Shown in pieces: positions 35,649 to 44,889 of a DNA stretch of 64,000 bases (its first letter is position 1; the number at the start of each line of letters is the position of its first letter). The position numbers were made by a program, and so were the translations under genes. A model generated the notes under the pieces. The model was given only the letters and a program-made list of their open reading frames with translations, made no database searches and had not been told where the DNA came from. The stretch covers positions 1 through 64,000 of the forward strand of contig NZ_SJOH01000009.1 of NCBI RefSeq assembly GCF_004331285.1, in the 5' to 3' direction. This stretch comes from Acinetobacter sp. ANC 3781. GTDB taxonomy: Bacteria; Pseudomonadota; Gammaproteobacteria; Pseudomonadales; Moraxellaceae.

Positions 35649-35790
35649 GCTCAATTTGGGCTCTTTACTACACCTATATACGATATTTTTATTCATTCGC
35701 TTAAAACATGGCGTTAGCCACCAGTTCTATTTTTTACTGAACCGCTAATAGGTCAATTACGGTATTTTGAGCACCCATTAAGGCATCAAC

Positions 35791-35810
35791 CAATCAATCA
35801 ATCAATCAAT
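35791..35810. repeat. Tetranucleotide repeat (CAAT)5
   Basis: Five perfect copies lie in non-coding DNA about 190 bases after the 117-residue gene. No reading frame crosses it. Confidence 0.9.
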
Positions 35811-36229
35811 AGCGTTCCAATGATTTTCTCAAATATAAAAATAAAAGATATCGAAATATACCAACCTGCGTTCAAATAATCTTTGATTGAAATAGCCTTC
35901 TATTTAAATCTTGCAGTTAGAAAGGAGCTATTGTCGGCATTCCCCCTTAATTGAAAGTATATTTTATGTAATTACAAGGTAATTTCATTGTATTTCCAAC
36001 CTTTAGAACAAACCCTATTTTAATTTTATTCATTGCAATGTATCTTTTTGATATAAAGCAGAAAATTTTAAAAAATAATTTTTTATCTAAGAAAATTCAA
36101 GCAGTTAAAATATTTAATTCAACATATGAAAAATTAAGATAATTTTATAAAAATTACTGTTTTCTCTTTTACTATTCATGACTGGCAGTATTCCCCTTAT
36201 ACCGAGTTCTACAATTTTATGGGGTTTAT

Positions 36230-37198
36230 ATGCACACTTTCAGTTCTAAAACTAAAATATTATTTACCGCAGTTACACTCAGTTTTGGGAGTCAGTCCAG
36301 TCTCGCGGCTTTGCCCGACACCCTTAAACTGGATTATGCTTACTACGCTCCTACTAGCCTGGTGGTTAAGGAACAAAAAATTTTAGAAAAAGCGCTGCCT
36401 AAGACTGAAATTAAATGGGTCTTTAGCCAAGGCAGTAACCGTTCACTCGAATACTTAAATAGTGATAGCCTAGATTTTTCATCGACCGCGGGTTTAGCAG
36501 CAGCCCTTAGCCGTGCCAATGGGAGCCCGATTAAAACCGTATATATTCAAAGTCAGCCGGAATGGACTGCTTTAGTGGTTGCAAAAAACTCGCCGATTAA
36601 AAGTCTTAAAGATTTAAAAGGTAAAAAAATTGCAGCAACCAAAGGTACCGATCCTTTACTGTTCACCTTACAGGCACTTGAAACTGCCGGTTTAAATAAA
36701 AAAGAGGTTCAACTAGTACACTTGCAACATCCGGATGGCAAAACGGCGCTTGAGCGTGGACAAGTTGATGCCTGGGCAGGTTTAGATCCCTTAATGGCAG
36801 CTGCACAAATACAGTCTGGTGCAAAACTGCTTTATAGAAATGTCGGGTTCAATAGTTACAGCGTATTGAGTACCAAAGAACAGTTTGCCAAACAAAATCC
36901 GGAAGCCATTGAAGCTGTCATTAAAGCCTATGAACAGGCACGTAAGTGGGCCAAAGCCAATCCGGATAAACTTGCAGAATTGCTGGCGCGTGAATCTAAG
37001 CTGCCTATTGCCGTGACTAAACTTCAACTTAGCCGAACTAATTTTGAGCAGAACATTCCCACTGCAAAACATATCAATGCACTAAAGAAATCGGCAACAA
37101 TTTTGACTGAAGAAAATTTGGTTCGTCCAGGTACCAATGTCAATCAGGTGATTGATCAACTGTTTGATGCAAGATATGCACAGAAAGTTGTGAAGTAA
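36230..37198 (+). CDS. Sulfonate/taurine-type ABC substrate-binding protein
   Basis: The periplasmic protein should deliver an aliphatic sulfonate or a similar compound to an ABC importer. The N-terminus is a signal peptide (about residues 1-26, ending SSLAALP). The body shows family features: LDYAYYAPTSLVVKEQKILE, ALSRANGSPIKTVYI, SLKDLKGKKIAATKGTDPL and QVDAWAGLDPLMA. At 322 residues it has the normal SsuA/TauA-like length. The next gene, a permease, begins two bases after its stop but is interrupted by TAG, and no ATPase gene is present. Transport may depend on another locus, or the system may be dead. Confidence 0.85.
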   Translation: MHTFSSKTKILFTAVTLSFGSQSSLAALPDTLKLDYAYYAPTSLVVKEQKILEKALPKTEIKWVFSQGSNRSLEYLNSDSLDFSSTAGLAAALSRANGSPIKTVYIQSQPEWTALVVAKNSPIKSLKDLKGKKIAATKGTDPLLFTLQALETAGLNKKEVQLVHLQHPDGKTALERGQVDAWAGLDPLMAAAQIQSGAKLLYRNVGFNSYSVLSTKEQFAKQNPEAIEAVIKAYEQARKWAKANPDKLAELLARESKLPIAVTKLQLSRTNFEQNIPTAKHINALKKSATILTEENLVRPGTNVNQVIDQLFDARYAQKVVK

Positions 37199-37200
37199 CA

Positions 37201-38031
37201 ATGAGTTTGACTACAACAGCTCTTAAGGCAGCGATTAAACCTGAAGTGAATAGCGCTACAGCTCCTCGTTTGCTTAAAGTCATGAGCAAGCTTAAAGGAA
37301 TGTTCATCCCTGTTTTTGCACTGATTTTGTGTGAAATTTTAGTCAAAAATGGTTTTATCTAGCCTTACTTGCTCTCAGCACCTAGTAGTTTGTGGGATTC
37401 TTTCCTAGAACTGTCTACAGGGGATTTATGGCTTCATATCTGGACCAGTACTTGGCGGGTATTTTTAGGATTCTTTATCGGTAGTAGTCTTGCACTCATC
37501 TTTGCCATTCTGGTCGGCTTAAACAAACAAGTCGAAGATTTTTTGGAACCTTCTTTTTCAGCGCTTAAAGCGATTCCCAGTCTGGCTTGGATTCCACTTT
37601 TACTTTTATGGTTAGGCATTGATGAGACGTCTAAAATCACCTTGATTGCAATAGGTGCTTTTTTCCCGACCTATACCAATACCGTTGCCGCAATTCAGGG
37701 GGTAGACCGTAAACTGATTGAAGTCGCGCAAGTCTATCGCCTGAAATATTTGCAGCAAATCAAAGAAATTATTTTACCTGCCGCTTCCCCTGGCATTTTA
37801 ACCGGGTTGCGCAACAGTTTAAGTTTGGCCTGGATGTTTATGATTGCCGCCGAACTGATTGCTGCAACCCAAGGCATCGGCTATTTACTCAGTGATGGAC
37901 GAGAAACATCTCGACCTGAGATTGTCATTATTGCGATTATATTATTGGCGGTTTTAGGAAAAATAACTGATAGTTTAATGAAGCTGGCTGAAAACTGGCT
38001 GTTACGTTGGCGCGATGTGGTCAAAAAATAA
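37201..38031 (+). pseudogene. SsuC-type ABC permease interrupted by TAG
   Basis: The frame opens with ATG at 37201, two bases after the binding-protein stop. It runs 53 codons, meets an in-frame TAG at 37360-37362, and continues without change to 38031. The residues around the stop (KNGFI, stop, PYLLSAPSSLW) match the conserved opening of this family, so one base change in a CAG or TGG codon would explain it. The later part has the permease signature IILPAASPGILTGLRNSLSLAWM. The TTG at 37369 could restart a protein missing the first membrane helix. No SsuB ATPase gene follows. Confidence 0.85.
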
Positions 38032-38056
38032 AGCGCTTTTCAGCGCTTTATTTTTA
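38029..38056 (+). terminator. Terminator after the permease
   Basis: TAAAGCGCT/AGCGCTTTA arms around TTTC are followed by T. The stem includes the permease stop codon. It faces the convergent prmC gene. Confidence 0.8.
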
Positions 38057-38085
38057 AATCTTAGAATCTATTACTACTTTTTCAG

Positions 38086-38904
38086 TTATTTGGAACAACC
38101 AACCGTTACCCGATTATTACCGCCGTAATCTTTAATGGTTTGAATATCTTTATACCCATATTTTTTAAACAGTTGATACACCACACCAGCTTGGTCATAA
38201 CCATGCTCAAGTGCAATCCAACCGTTGGCAGTTAACCACTTTTTACCGTTTTGAATGATAAATTCAATATCAGCCAGACCATTATTGCCTGCAACCAAAG
38301 CACGTCGAGGCTCTGCCGCCAAACCTTTAATGTGTTTATCCTGAGGATCAATATAGGGAGGATTCGATACAATCACATCAAAGAACTGATTTTTTTCTAA
38401 CGCTTTAAACCAACTGCCTAATGCGAATTTCACATGATTCAAATCATGCTTATCCGCATTAAATTTCGCTACTTCTAAAGTGGGCGCATAAATATCAGTC
38501 GCTGTGATAGCCCATTCAGGACGTTCACTGGCAAGAGATAAAGCAATTGCACCTGTGCCTGTACCCATATCTACTATACGTGCATCTTCAGGTAGGTCTA
38601 AATGTAAAACCGTTTCAACCAGCACTTCTGTATCAGGACGCGGCACCAAAGTATCTTTGGTCACTTTTAAATCTAGCGTCCAAAATGGCTGTGAACCTGT
38701 CACATAGGCCAACGGTTCGCCATCTTCGATGCGGTTCAAACCATCGATATACGCTTGCTCTTGCTCAGCAGTCAGTTGCTGATCTTTCTTCATCACCAAA
38801 TCAAAAGAATCAATTTTGGTGATGTGTTCGAGTAACCAAGCATTTTCTTGGCGCTCATAACTTTCTGCTTCACCACGTAAGGCCAGAGCCTGTGCAATAT
38901 TCAA
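38086..38904 (-). CDS. prmC: Release-factor glutamine methyltransferase
   Basis: PrmC methylates the GGQ glutamine of release factors RF1 and RF2. The 272-residue protein has the helical substrate domain first, then the methyltransferase with DMGTGTGAIAL (residues 112-122, S-adenosylmethionine site) and the catalytic NPPY at 181-184. The start is a TTG directly after the prfA stop, with no intervening base, so the two are translationally coupled. Its main substrate, RF1, is encoded just upstream. Confidence 0.95.
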   Translation of the reverse strand: MNIAQALALRGEAESYERQENAWLLEHITKIDSFDLVMKKDQQLTAEQEQAYIDGLNRIEDGEPLAYVTGSQPFWTLDLKVTKDTLVPRPDTEVLVETVLHLDLPEDARIVDMGTGTGAIALSLASERPEWAITATDIYAPTLEVAKFNADKHDLNHVKFALGSWFKALEKNQFFDVIVSNPPYIDPQDKHIKGLAAEPRRALVAGNNGLADIEFIIQNGKKWLTANGWIALEHGYDQAGVVYQLFKKYGYKDIQTIKDYGGNNRVTVGCSK

Positions 38905-39993
38905 TTAACCACCATTCTGTTGTGCAAGCATTGCCAGCTGATCTGCCTGATATTCACGATGTAAACTATCGAGCAATTCTGTTAAATCACCTTCCATCAC
39001 CGCATCTAACTTATATAAAGTTAAGTTAATGCGGTGATCGGTCATCCGGCCCTGCGGATAGTTATAGGTCCGGATACGCTCTGAGCGGTCACCTGAACCG
39101 ACCAAATCACGGCGCATTTCAGAAGTAGCCGCATCGGCAGCAGCACGTTTGGCATTTTCTAAGCGCGAAACCAGTAAAGCCATGGCTTTGGCTTTGTTTT
39201 TATGCTGTGAACGTTCGTCCTGACACTCAACCACTGTACCGGTTGGAATATGGGTAATACGCACCGCAGAGTCAGTTTTGTTAATGTGCTGACCACCCGC
39301 GCCCGATGCACGATAAGTATCAATACGCAGTTCAGATGAATTGATTTCAACCGAAGTATCAACGTCCACTTCAGGCAGAATCGCTACCGTACATGCAGAG
39401 GTATGTACGCGGCCCTGAGACTCAGTTGCAGGTACACGCTGCACACGGTGCGCGCCACTTTCAAATTTCAGGCGACCATACACGCCTTCACCATTAATCA
39501 GGCAAATGACTTCTTTATAACCGCCATGCTCGCCTTCATTTTCAGATAGGATTTCTAATTTCCAGCCTTGAGCTTCGGCATACTTGCTATACATGCGATA
39601 TAAGTCACCCGAGAAAATCGCAGCTTCATCCCCCCCGGTTCCGGCACGAATCTCTAAATAGGCCGAGTTGGCATCATTCGGATCTTTCGGAATCATCAGG
39701 ATATTTAAGTCTGCTTCGAGGGAGGAAATCAGCGCCTTGTTTTCCTGAATTTCTTCCTGCGCCATTTCCTTAAAGTCAGGATCGGACAACATGGCTTCAG
39801 CAGTCTCAATGTCTTTTTCAGCTTGAGTGTACTTTTTCCAAACTTCGGTAATTTCCGTTAAGTCATTATGTTCACGCGAAAGTTGACGAAAGCGTTTGTT
39901 GTCAGAAATGACTTCTATATCCGCAAGCAATGCGTTTAATTCTTCATGACGGTCAGAAAGTTGATCTAATCGTAAACGTAACGATTCTTTCAT
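38905..39993 (-). CDS. prfA: Peptide chain release factor 1
   Basis: RF1 reads UAA and UAG and releases the finished peptide. The 362-residue protein has the codon-reading PxT motif as PAT at 188-190 and GGQ at 233-235 ([12 protein letters not shown]). The N-terminal coiled domain is typical. It is first in the prfA-prmC operon, whose second gene product methylates Gln-235. Confidence 0.97.
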   Translation of the reverse strand: MKESLRLRLDQLSDRHEELNALLADIEVISDNKRFRQLSREHNDLTEITEVWKKYTQAEKDIETAEAMLSDPDFKEMAQEEIQENKALISSLEADLNILMIPKDPNDANSAYLEIRAGTGGDEAAIFSGDLYRMYSKYAEAQGWKLEILSENEGEHGGYKEVICLINGEGVYGRLKFESGAHRVQRVPATESQGRVHTSACTVAILPEVDVDTSVEINSSELRIDTYRASGAGGQHINKTDSAVRITHIPTGTVVECQDERSQHKNKAKAMALLVSRLENAKRAAADAATSEMRRDLVGSGDRSERIRTYNYPQGRMTDHRINLTLYKLDAVMEGDLTELLDSLHREYQADQLAMLAQQNGG

Positions 39994-40359
39994 TTTGCAA
40001 AATATCTCAATACAAAGGCTATCTCCATGCCTTATGTGACATAGATCAGCTCAAAAAAATTGTGCCTAGTGTAACGATTCTAAGGTTTAAATGACATAGA
40101 TATTGTTGAGGTAAGCTAGCTTATCCACAAGGATTTTCTGAAAATAGGATTGAAATTACTTTTAATTTTATTCACATTTCAGTCATAAATACATATTTCA
40201 GGAAGATTCCTCCACATTATTAATATAACTTTACAAAGTAAACACTAAACGCCACAACTCTGATTGCTCGTCTCCATATTTATCTAAAAGATTTTTGTTA
40301 CATTTGCCCCATCGAAATAACTTAATTAGAACGTCCGCTTTTTGGACATGGAGTTCACT
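39994..40359. other. Divergent spacer between prfA and the glycine-zipper genes
   Basis: There is no gene. It must hold the prfA promoter and, near 40250-40330, the promoter of the first glycine-zipper gene. GGAG lies at 40350-40353 before the ATG. Confidence 0.45.
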
Positions 40360-40791
40360 ATGAAACTGAATGCATTATTATTAAGCGCAACATTAGCTGC
40401 ATCATCAATGATGGCAGTCAATGCCCATGCCGACAATTCAACTCGTATTGCTGCAACTTCTGCTTTAGGTAGTGTCGCGGGTACTGCTCTTGGTAAGCAA
40501 ATGGGTGGTAATACTGGCGCAATGATCGGTTCTGCTCTGGGCGGTGCGGGTGGTGCTGCTGTTTCTGCTGATCGACGTAATCGTACCGGTGCTGCCATCG
40601 GTGGTGGTCTAGGCGGCGTAGGCGGTTATGCGGTAGGTAAAAATATGGGTGGTACGACTGGCGGTTATGTGGGCTCTGCATTGGGCGCAGCCGGTGGCTC
40701 AGTTCTGGGTAAAAAAGTATCAGAAGATCGTCGTGCCGACCAACGTTCTTACAAAAAACATTCTAAAAAATACCGTCGCAGCCATCGTTAA
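40360..40791 (+). CDS. Glycine-zipper protein, tandem copy 1
   Basis: The ATG at 40360 follows GGAG; the longer frame from 40342 is not needed. A signal peptide (MKLNALLLSATLAASSMMAV, cut after about residue 24) sends the 143-residue protein to the periplasm. The mature part is a run of glycine-zipper repeats (GKQMGGNTGAMIGSALGGAG, GAAIGGGLGGVGGYAVGKNM) that can form packed membrane hairpins. A basic tail follows. The exact function is unknown; the family is linked to outer-membrane or stress roles. It is the first of three tandem paralogues, each with its own terminator. Confidence 0.85.
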   Translation: MKLNALLLSATLAASSMMAVNAHADNSTRIAATSALGSVAGTALGKQMGGNTGAMIGSALGGAGGAAVSADRRNRTGAAIGGGLGGVGGYAVGKNMGGTTGGYVGSALGAAGGSVLGKKVSEDRRADQRSYKKHSKKYRRSHR

Positions 40792-40814
40792 TTTATCATC
40801 GTTCGGCTGAACAG

Positions 40815-40842
40815 TAAAAAGCACCTTCGGGTGCTTTTTTTT
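40815..40842 (+). terminator. Terminator, glycine-zipper copy 1
   Basis: The stem AAAGCACC/GGTGCTTT with a TTCG loop is followed by a T run. Confidence 0.85.
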
Positions 40843-40984
40843 GCTGCATCTTTATAACTTGTTAATTATGGATAAATTTGGCAGAAAAAAACTACACACC
40901 CTTAACAGCTCATCCATCTTCTTTTCCACATTTTTTATTACATTTAACTCAAGAGATAACAAAAGATTCCAACTGGAGTTCACC

Positions 40985-41422
40985 ATGAAATTTAATTCAA
41001 TTTTATTTGCTACAGTCATTGCAACTTCTGCTATTGCAACTACAGCAACTTATGCAGGCAATACTACCAATGTTGCTTTAACCTCTGCGCTGGGTAGTGT
41101 TGTAGGTACTGCTGTGGGTAAACAAATGGGTGGCAATACTGGTGCAATGATTGGTTCTGCAATTGGTGGTGCGGGTGGCGCTGCTGTTTCAGCAAATAAA
41201 CGTGACCGTACCGGTGCTGCCATTGGTGGTGGTTTAGGTGGTGTGGGTGGTTACACTGTCGGTAAAAGCATGGGGGGTTCAACTGGTGGGTATATCGGTT
41301 CGGCCTTAGGCGCTGCTGGTGGTTCAGTACTGGGTAAAAAGGTAAGTGAAGACCGTCGCTATGATGATCGTACAGACCGCCGTTACAACAGCTATAACAA
41401 CCGTCGCTACAATCGCCGTTAA
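40985..41422 (+). CDS. Glycine-zipper protein, tandem copy 2
   Basis: The ATG at 40985 follows GGAGTTCACC, so the long upstream frame is a leader, not coding. The protein has 145 residues: signal peptide MKFNSILFATVIATSAIATT, then the same glycine-zipper array as copy 1. A tail of RYDDRTDRRYNSYNNRRYNR repeats follows, rich in Arg and Tyr. The leader (about 40861-40984) is closely matched by that of copy 3, so the duplicated unit included the promoter. Confidence 0.85.
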   Translation: MKFNSILFATVIATSAIATTATYAGNTTNVALTSALGSVVGTAVGKQMGGNTGAMIGSAIGGAGGAAVSANKRDRTGAAIGGGLGGVGGYTVGKSMGGSTGGYIGSALGAAGGSVLGKKVSEDRRYDDRTDRRYNSYNNRRYNRR

Positions 41423-41440
41423 GCGTCAGATTTAAAGTTT

Positions 41441-41464
41441 AAAGCACCTTAGGGTGCTTTTTTA
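41441..41464 (+). terminator. Terminator, glycine-zipper copy 2
   Basis: AAAGCACC/GGGTGCTTT arms around TTA, then T; the same design as copies 1 and 3. Confidence 0.8.
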
Positions 41465-41611
41465 CTTTTTAATGATGAGAATCAATGATTAATTATGGAT
41501 AAATCTAGCAGAAAAAAAATACAAATGATGAACAACTCATCCATTTTCATTTCTAGATCTTTTATTACATTTAACTCAAGAGATAACAAAAGCTTCAAAA
41601 AGGAGTTTGCC

Positions 41612-42112
41612 ATGAAATTTAATTCAATCATTCTTGCTGCTGTAGTGGCTTCATCTGCTTTAACGATGACTACAGCCAATGCAGGTAATGCAACGAATAC
41701 AGCATTAACCTCTGCCTTAGGTGGTGTCGTAGGTGCCGCAGTCGGTAAACAGATGGGTGGTAGCACTGGTGCAATGATTGGTTCCGCTATCGGTGGCGGT
41801 GCTGGTGCTGGTGTTGCTGCAAACAAACGTGACCGTACTGGTGCCGTGATTGGCGGTGCTTTGGGTGGTGCGGGTGGTTATACCGTAGGTAAAAACATGG
41901 GTGGAACCAACGGTGGTTATATTGGTGCTGGTTTAGGTTCGGCTGGTGGTGCATTACTGGGTAAAAAAGTAAGTGAAGATCGCCGTTATGATGATCGCTA
42001 TGATCGTGATGAGCGTCGCTATAATGACCGTTATGACCGTCGTAACAATAGTTACCGTTATAACGACCGCCACGACAATGGCCGTCATGTAGGCTGGAAC
42101 AAACGTCGTTAA
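41612..42112 (+). CDS. Glycine-zipper protein, tandem copy 3
   Basis: The ATG at 41612 follows AAGGAGTTTGCC. At 166 residues it is the longest copy. It has signal peptide MKFNSIILAAVVASSALTMT, glycine-zipper repeats (GKQMGGSTGAMIGSAIGGGA) and an expanded RYDDRYDRDERRYNDRYDRR tail. The tail grows from copy 1 to copy 3, which suggests slippage in Arg-Tyr-Asp codons. The leader from about 41486 matches that of copy 2. Confidence 0.85.
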   Translation: MKFNSIILAAVVASSALTMTTANAGNATNTALTSALGGVVGAAVGKQMGGSTGAMIGSAIGGGAGAGVAANKRDRTGAVIGGALGGAGGYTVGKNMGGTNGGYIGAGLGSAGGALLGKKVSEDRRYDDRYDRDERRYNDRYDRRNNSYRYNDRHDNGRHVGWNKRR

Positions 42113-42128
42113 TTCTAAAGATTCAATT

Positions 42129-42154
42129 TAAAGCACCTTCGGGTGCTTTTTTTT
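42129..42154 (+). terminator. Terminator, glycine-zipper copy 3
   Basis: The stem AAAGCACC/GGTGCTTT with a TTCG loop and a long T run. Confidence 0.85.
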
Positions 42155-42272
42155 ATTTAAGTGCTGCAATTACTTAATTCATACTGAGAATAGCAATATA
42201 TCGAAAAAAAACGATATACAAACTCTATCAGTCATCGTATGCTTTTCTTAGCTTCCATATTTGAGAAAACCA

Positions 42273-43274
42273 ATGCGCTCATTAAAAGATATCCAATTTT
42301 CGATACTTGAACTTGCACCCGTCCGTGATGATAAAAGCATTCAATTTTCACTGCATCATGCTTTGGAAGTGGCACAAAAGGCTGAACAATTAGGTTATAA
42401 ACGTCTATGGTTGGCAGAACATCATAATATGGACGGCATTGCCAGTTCAGCGACTGCTGTTTTACTCGGTTATATCTTAGCCAATACACATAGCTTAAAA
42501 GTCGGTTCTGGTGGCATCATGCTGCCCAATCATGCCCCACTGATCGTTGCTGAACAATTTGGTACTTTAGCCACCCTTTATCCAAATCGTGTTGAATTGG
42601 GTCTTGGTCGAGCACCCGGTACAGATCAGGTCACGATGCGTGCTTTACGTCGCGGTCGCCAGGAAACAGAAGATCAGTTTCCACAAGATGTACTGGAAAT
42701 TCTGCAATACTTTAGAGAACCCGTACCGCATCAACGTATTGTTGCAACACCCGGTCAAAACACCCATGTTCCGGTTTGGCTTTTAGGTTCAAGTTTATTT
42801 AGTGCGCAACTGGCCGCTAAATTAGGACTTCCCTATTCCTTTGCTTCACATTTCGCGCCACGCATGCTCGATCAAGCGATCAAATTGTATAGAGAAAATT
42901 TTGAGCCTTCTGAATATTTAGCTCAGCCTTATGTTTCCATGGGTGTTCCCACTGTAGTCGCTCAAACCGATGCAGAGGCTGAATATCTGGCAACTAGCGC
43001 GTATCAACGTGTACTGGGCTTAATGCGTGGGCAAAGTTTAAAACTGAAAGCGCCTGTTGAAACGATGGAAGGAATTTGGTCACCGGCGGAAAAAATGTCA
43101 GTCGATAATTTTTACGCAATGGGACAAATAGGTTCACCAGAAACCGTCAAAGCAGGTTTAGAAGAACTTTTAGAAAAATATAATGTTGATGAGTTCATTT
43201 TTACCTGTGATATTTACGATACAGATAAACGCATTCAGAACTTTGAATTACTCATGGATATCAAAAATTCCTGA
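42273..43274 (+). CDS. LLM-class flavin oxidoreductase
   Basis: This enzyme of the bacterial-luciferase-like monooxygenase group should use reduced FMN. The ATG at 42273 is preferred to the TTG four codons upstream. The 333-residue protein begins [20 protein letters not shown] and has [40 protein letters not shown] and [14 protein letters not shown]. These are the standard signature of the YhbW-like subgroup (MsnO8-type). The substrate is unknown. It is a single gene with its own terminator. Confidence 0.88.
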   Translation: MRSLKDIQFSILELAPVRDDKSIQFSLHHALEVAQKAEQLGYKRLWLAEHHNMDGIASSATAVLLGYILANTHSLKVGSGGIMLPNHAPLIVAEQFGTLATLYPNRVELGLGRAPGTDQVTMRALRRGRQETEDQFPQDVLEILQYFREPVPHQRIVATPGQNTHVPVWLLGSSLFSAQLAAKLGLPYSFASHFAPRMLDQAIKLYRENFEPSEYLAQPYVSMGVPTVVAQTDAEAEYLATSAYQRVLGLMRGQSLKLKAPVETMEGIWSPAEKMSVDNFYAMGQIGSPETVKAGLEELLEKYNVDEFIFTCDIYDTDKRIQNFELLMDIKNS

Positions 43275-43292
43275 TACTTTTCAACCCTCTTA

Positions 43293-43320
43293 AATAGCAC
43301 CTGTATAGGTGCTATTTTTA
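43293..43320 (+). terminator. Terminator of the LLM oxidoreductase gene
   Basis: AATAGCACC/GGTGCTATT arms around a short TGTATA loop, then T. Confidence 0.8.
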
Positions 43321-43444
43321 TGTCAAACCCCTACTCAACTCATCATTTTATTTATCTATTACCCACCCAACAATATTTGCGATATTGTTTAGCTTAGGCA
43401 TAATAGCTGTATAAAAACAATTGAATACAAAAATGGAGAATAGA

Positions 43445-43921
43445 ATGAATCAATATATTAACAAACCTACTTCTGCATTTATTGCTGCAAGTTGGGTCGC
43501 TCTGATCGCGGGTGCAGCAGCATATATCATCGGCTTATTTAACGCGCCCATGTTACTAAATGAAAAAGGCTATTATTTAATCCTGATCTTATATGGCTTA
43601 TTTGCTGCAGTCTCCTTGCAAAAAATTGTCCGTGACAAACTCGAAGGCATTCAAGTAACTACTATTTATTTTGGACTTTGCTGGGCATCTATCATTATCT
43701 GTATTGCATTACTGGCTATTGGTCTATGGAATGCCTCACTTGCATTAAGTGAAAAAGGGTTTTATATCATGGCATTTTTACTAAGTTTATTTGGAGCCGT
43801 TGCGGTTCAAAAGAATATTCGTGATTTAGACTATCTCAGATCACATCTCCAATCACCAAGTGTTCCTAATTATACCAATACAGAATTTCAGCATATAGAA
43901 CATGATGAAGAAAAAAAATAA
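43445..43921 (+). CDS. YiaA/YiaB-family inner-membrane protein
   Basis: The ATG at 43445 has GGAG at good spacing. The 158-residue protein contains two tandem YiaA-type repeats, each with two membrane helices and the sequence GLFNAPMLLNEKGYYLI or GLWNASLALSEKGFYIM. A short charged link or end (IVRDKLEG, NIRDLDY) follows each. E. coli YiaA and YiaB are of unknown role. The C-terminus is an acidic, non-conserved tail. It is a single gene with a terminator. Confidence 0.8.
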   Translation: MNQYINKPTSAFIAASWVALIAGAAAYIIGLFNAPMLLNEKGYYLILILYGLFAAVSLQKIVRDKLEGIQVTTIYFGLCWASIIICIALLAIGLWNASLALSEKGFYIMAFLLSLFGAVAVQKNIRDLDYLRSHLQSPSVPNYTNTEFQHIEHDEEKK

Positions 43922-43950
43922 GCTGTCATATGTATTAGAAATAAACTTAA

Positions 43951-43980
43951 GACCTGCCCTTTACTTGCAGGTTTTTATTT
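43951..43980 (+). terminator. Terminator of the YiaA-like gene
   Basis: ACCTGC/GCAGGT arms around CCTTTACTT, then T. Confidence 0.7.
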
Positions 43981-44284
43981 TTTTATGAAATCACAATTAA
44001 AAAATTATGCAGATCAAGCAGAAGAGAATTGTTAGCCAAGATGAATACTCTAGGAGTATGAGACAAATTAAATGCGAACATCGCAGCAATTGATATTAAA
44101 TTATCTAATTTTAGGCACATAACCACTTAAATCGTTGGCAAAAATTAATTCATATTCTTATCAGCAATACAGTTGCGATGACTGACCAGATTCCAGAAAA
44201 AACTTTACCAAAAGTTCCAACTTGGATATACCAATGAATTGCAGAACCGACCGCAACAAAGTAAAAATAAGAAAGGATATATAA
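43981..44284. other. Spacer before the FMO-like gene
   Basis: I see no gene; stops occur in all frames. AAAGGATAT lies just before the next ATG. Confidence 0.4.
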
Positions 44285-44839
44285 ATGGTTAACAAGAAAA
44301 AGAATCCATTGGATGGCTTCTTTCAAAATTCACCCGATTTTTTTCAAAAATTTAAGGGAAAAATCATTTCATCAGAAGATCTTAAACACTTTGATTTTTC
44401 CAATTTAAATGTTGCTATTGTCGGTGCAAATCAAATGACAGTGACGCATTTAGATCAAATCTGTAATCATGCAAAATTGGTTAAAATCTTTCAAATTGCA
44501 CCGCATTTTATTTTGCCCCATACAGAAAAAGGCATTCATAAACTGCTTTCGCATCCTTTAATTATTAAAAATCGCCGCCTGTTTAATAACCGGGTTAAAT
44601 CATTACTGGCTATTCGCTATCTTGAATCACAAGTGAAAGACAACTGGTTAAAACGTCAATTAATGCCCAACTCGGCAAGTGAAAACAAAGTGTTCTTTAA
44701 GTCAGATACTTACTATGCAGCATTACAGCGTAAAAACTGCAACTTAATTACCTGGCCGGTGGTTAAAATTACAGAGCAAGCCATACAAAGCATGGAAGGC
44801 ATTGAACATCTGGTGGATATAATTATCACAACCTATTAA
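44285..44839 (+). CDS. Shrunken flavin-monooxygenase-like protein
   Basis: The 184-residue protein matches scattered parts of flavin-containing or Baeyer-Villiger monooxygenases and is about a third of their length. FQKFKGKIISSEDLKHF and VAIVGANQMTVTHLDQI resemble the NADP-binding Rossmann strand, but the GxGxxG is altered. VFFKSDTYYAALQRKNCNLI and GIEHLVDIIITTY resemble the later FAD-side segments (DDYYPALQRPNV and VDVIIYATG in the family). The N-terminal FAD-binding GxGxxG is missing altogether. The gene looks intact, with a start and terminator, so it may be a repurposed fragment rather than debris. Enzyme activity is doubtful. Confidence 0.6.
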   Translation: MVNKKKNPLDGFFQNSPDFFQKFKGKIISSEDLKHFDFSNLNVAIVGANQMTVTHLDQICNHAKLVKIFQIAPHFILPHTEKGIHKLLSHPLIIKNRRLFNNRVKSLLAIRYLESQVKDNWLKRQLMPNSASENKVFFKSDTYYAALQRKNCNLITWPVVKITEQAIQSMEGIEHLVDIIITTY

Positions 44840-44850
44840 GTTTCAAACAC

Positions 44851-44879
44851 AAAAAAGAGGCTAATATGCCTCTTTTTTA
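44851..44879. terminator. Bidirectional terminator
   Basis: AAAAAAGAGGC/GCCTCTTTTTT arms around TAATAT serve both the FMO-like gene and the convergent minus-strand gene. Confidence 0.85.
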
Positions 44880-44889
44880 ATCGACCAAT

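Larger units (their letters stand above)
35603..36229. other. Spacer with a CAAT repeat
   Basis: After the terminator there is no gene. A perfect (CAAT)5 tetranucleotide run lies at 35791-35810. The last 100 bases are the presumed promoter region of the transporter gene. Confidence 0.5.

Noticed and set aside
35791..35810. Phase-variable coding repeat
   Set aside because: The (CAAT)5 run is real, but no reading frame crosses it and no promoter is clearly affected.
40418..41282. Minus-strand ORFs opposite the glycine-zipper genes
   Set aside because: They are mirror images of Gly/Ala codons, rich in His, Gln and Pro, and have no start signals.
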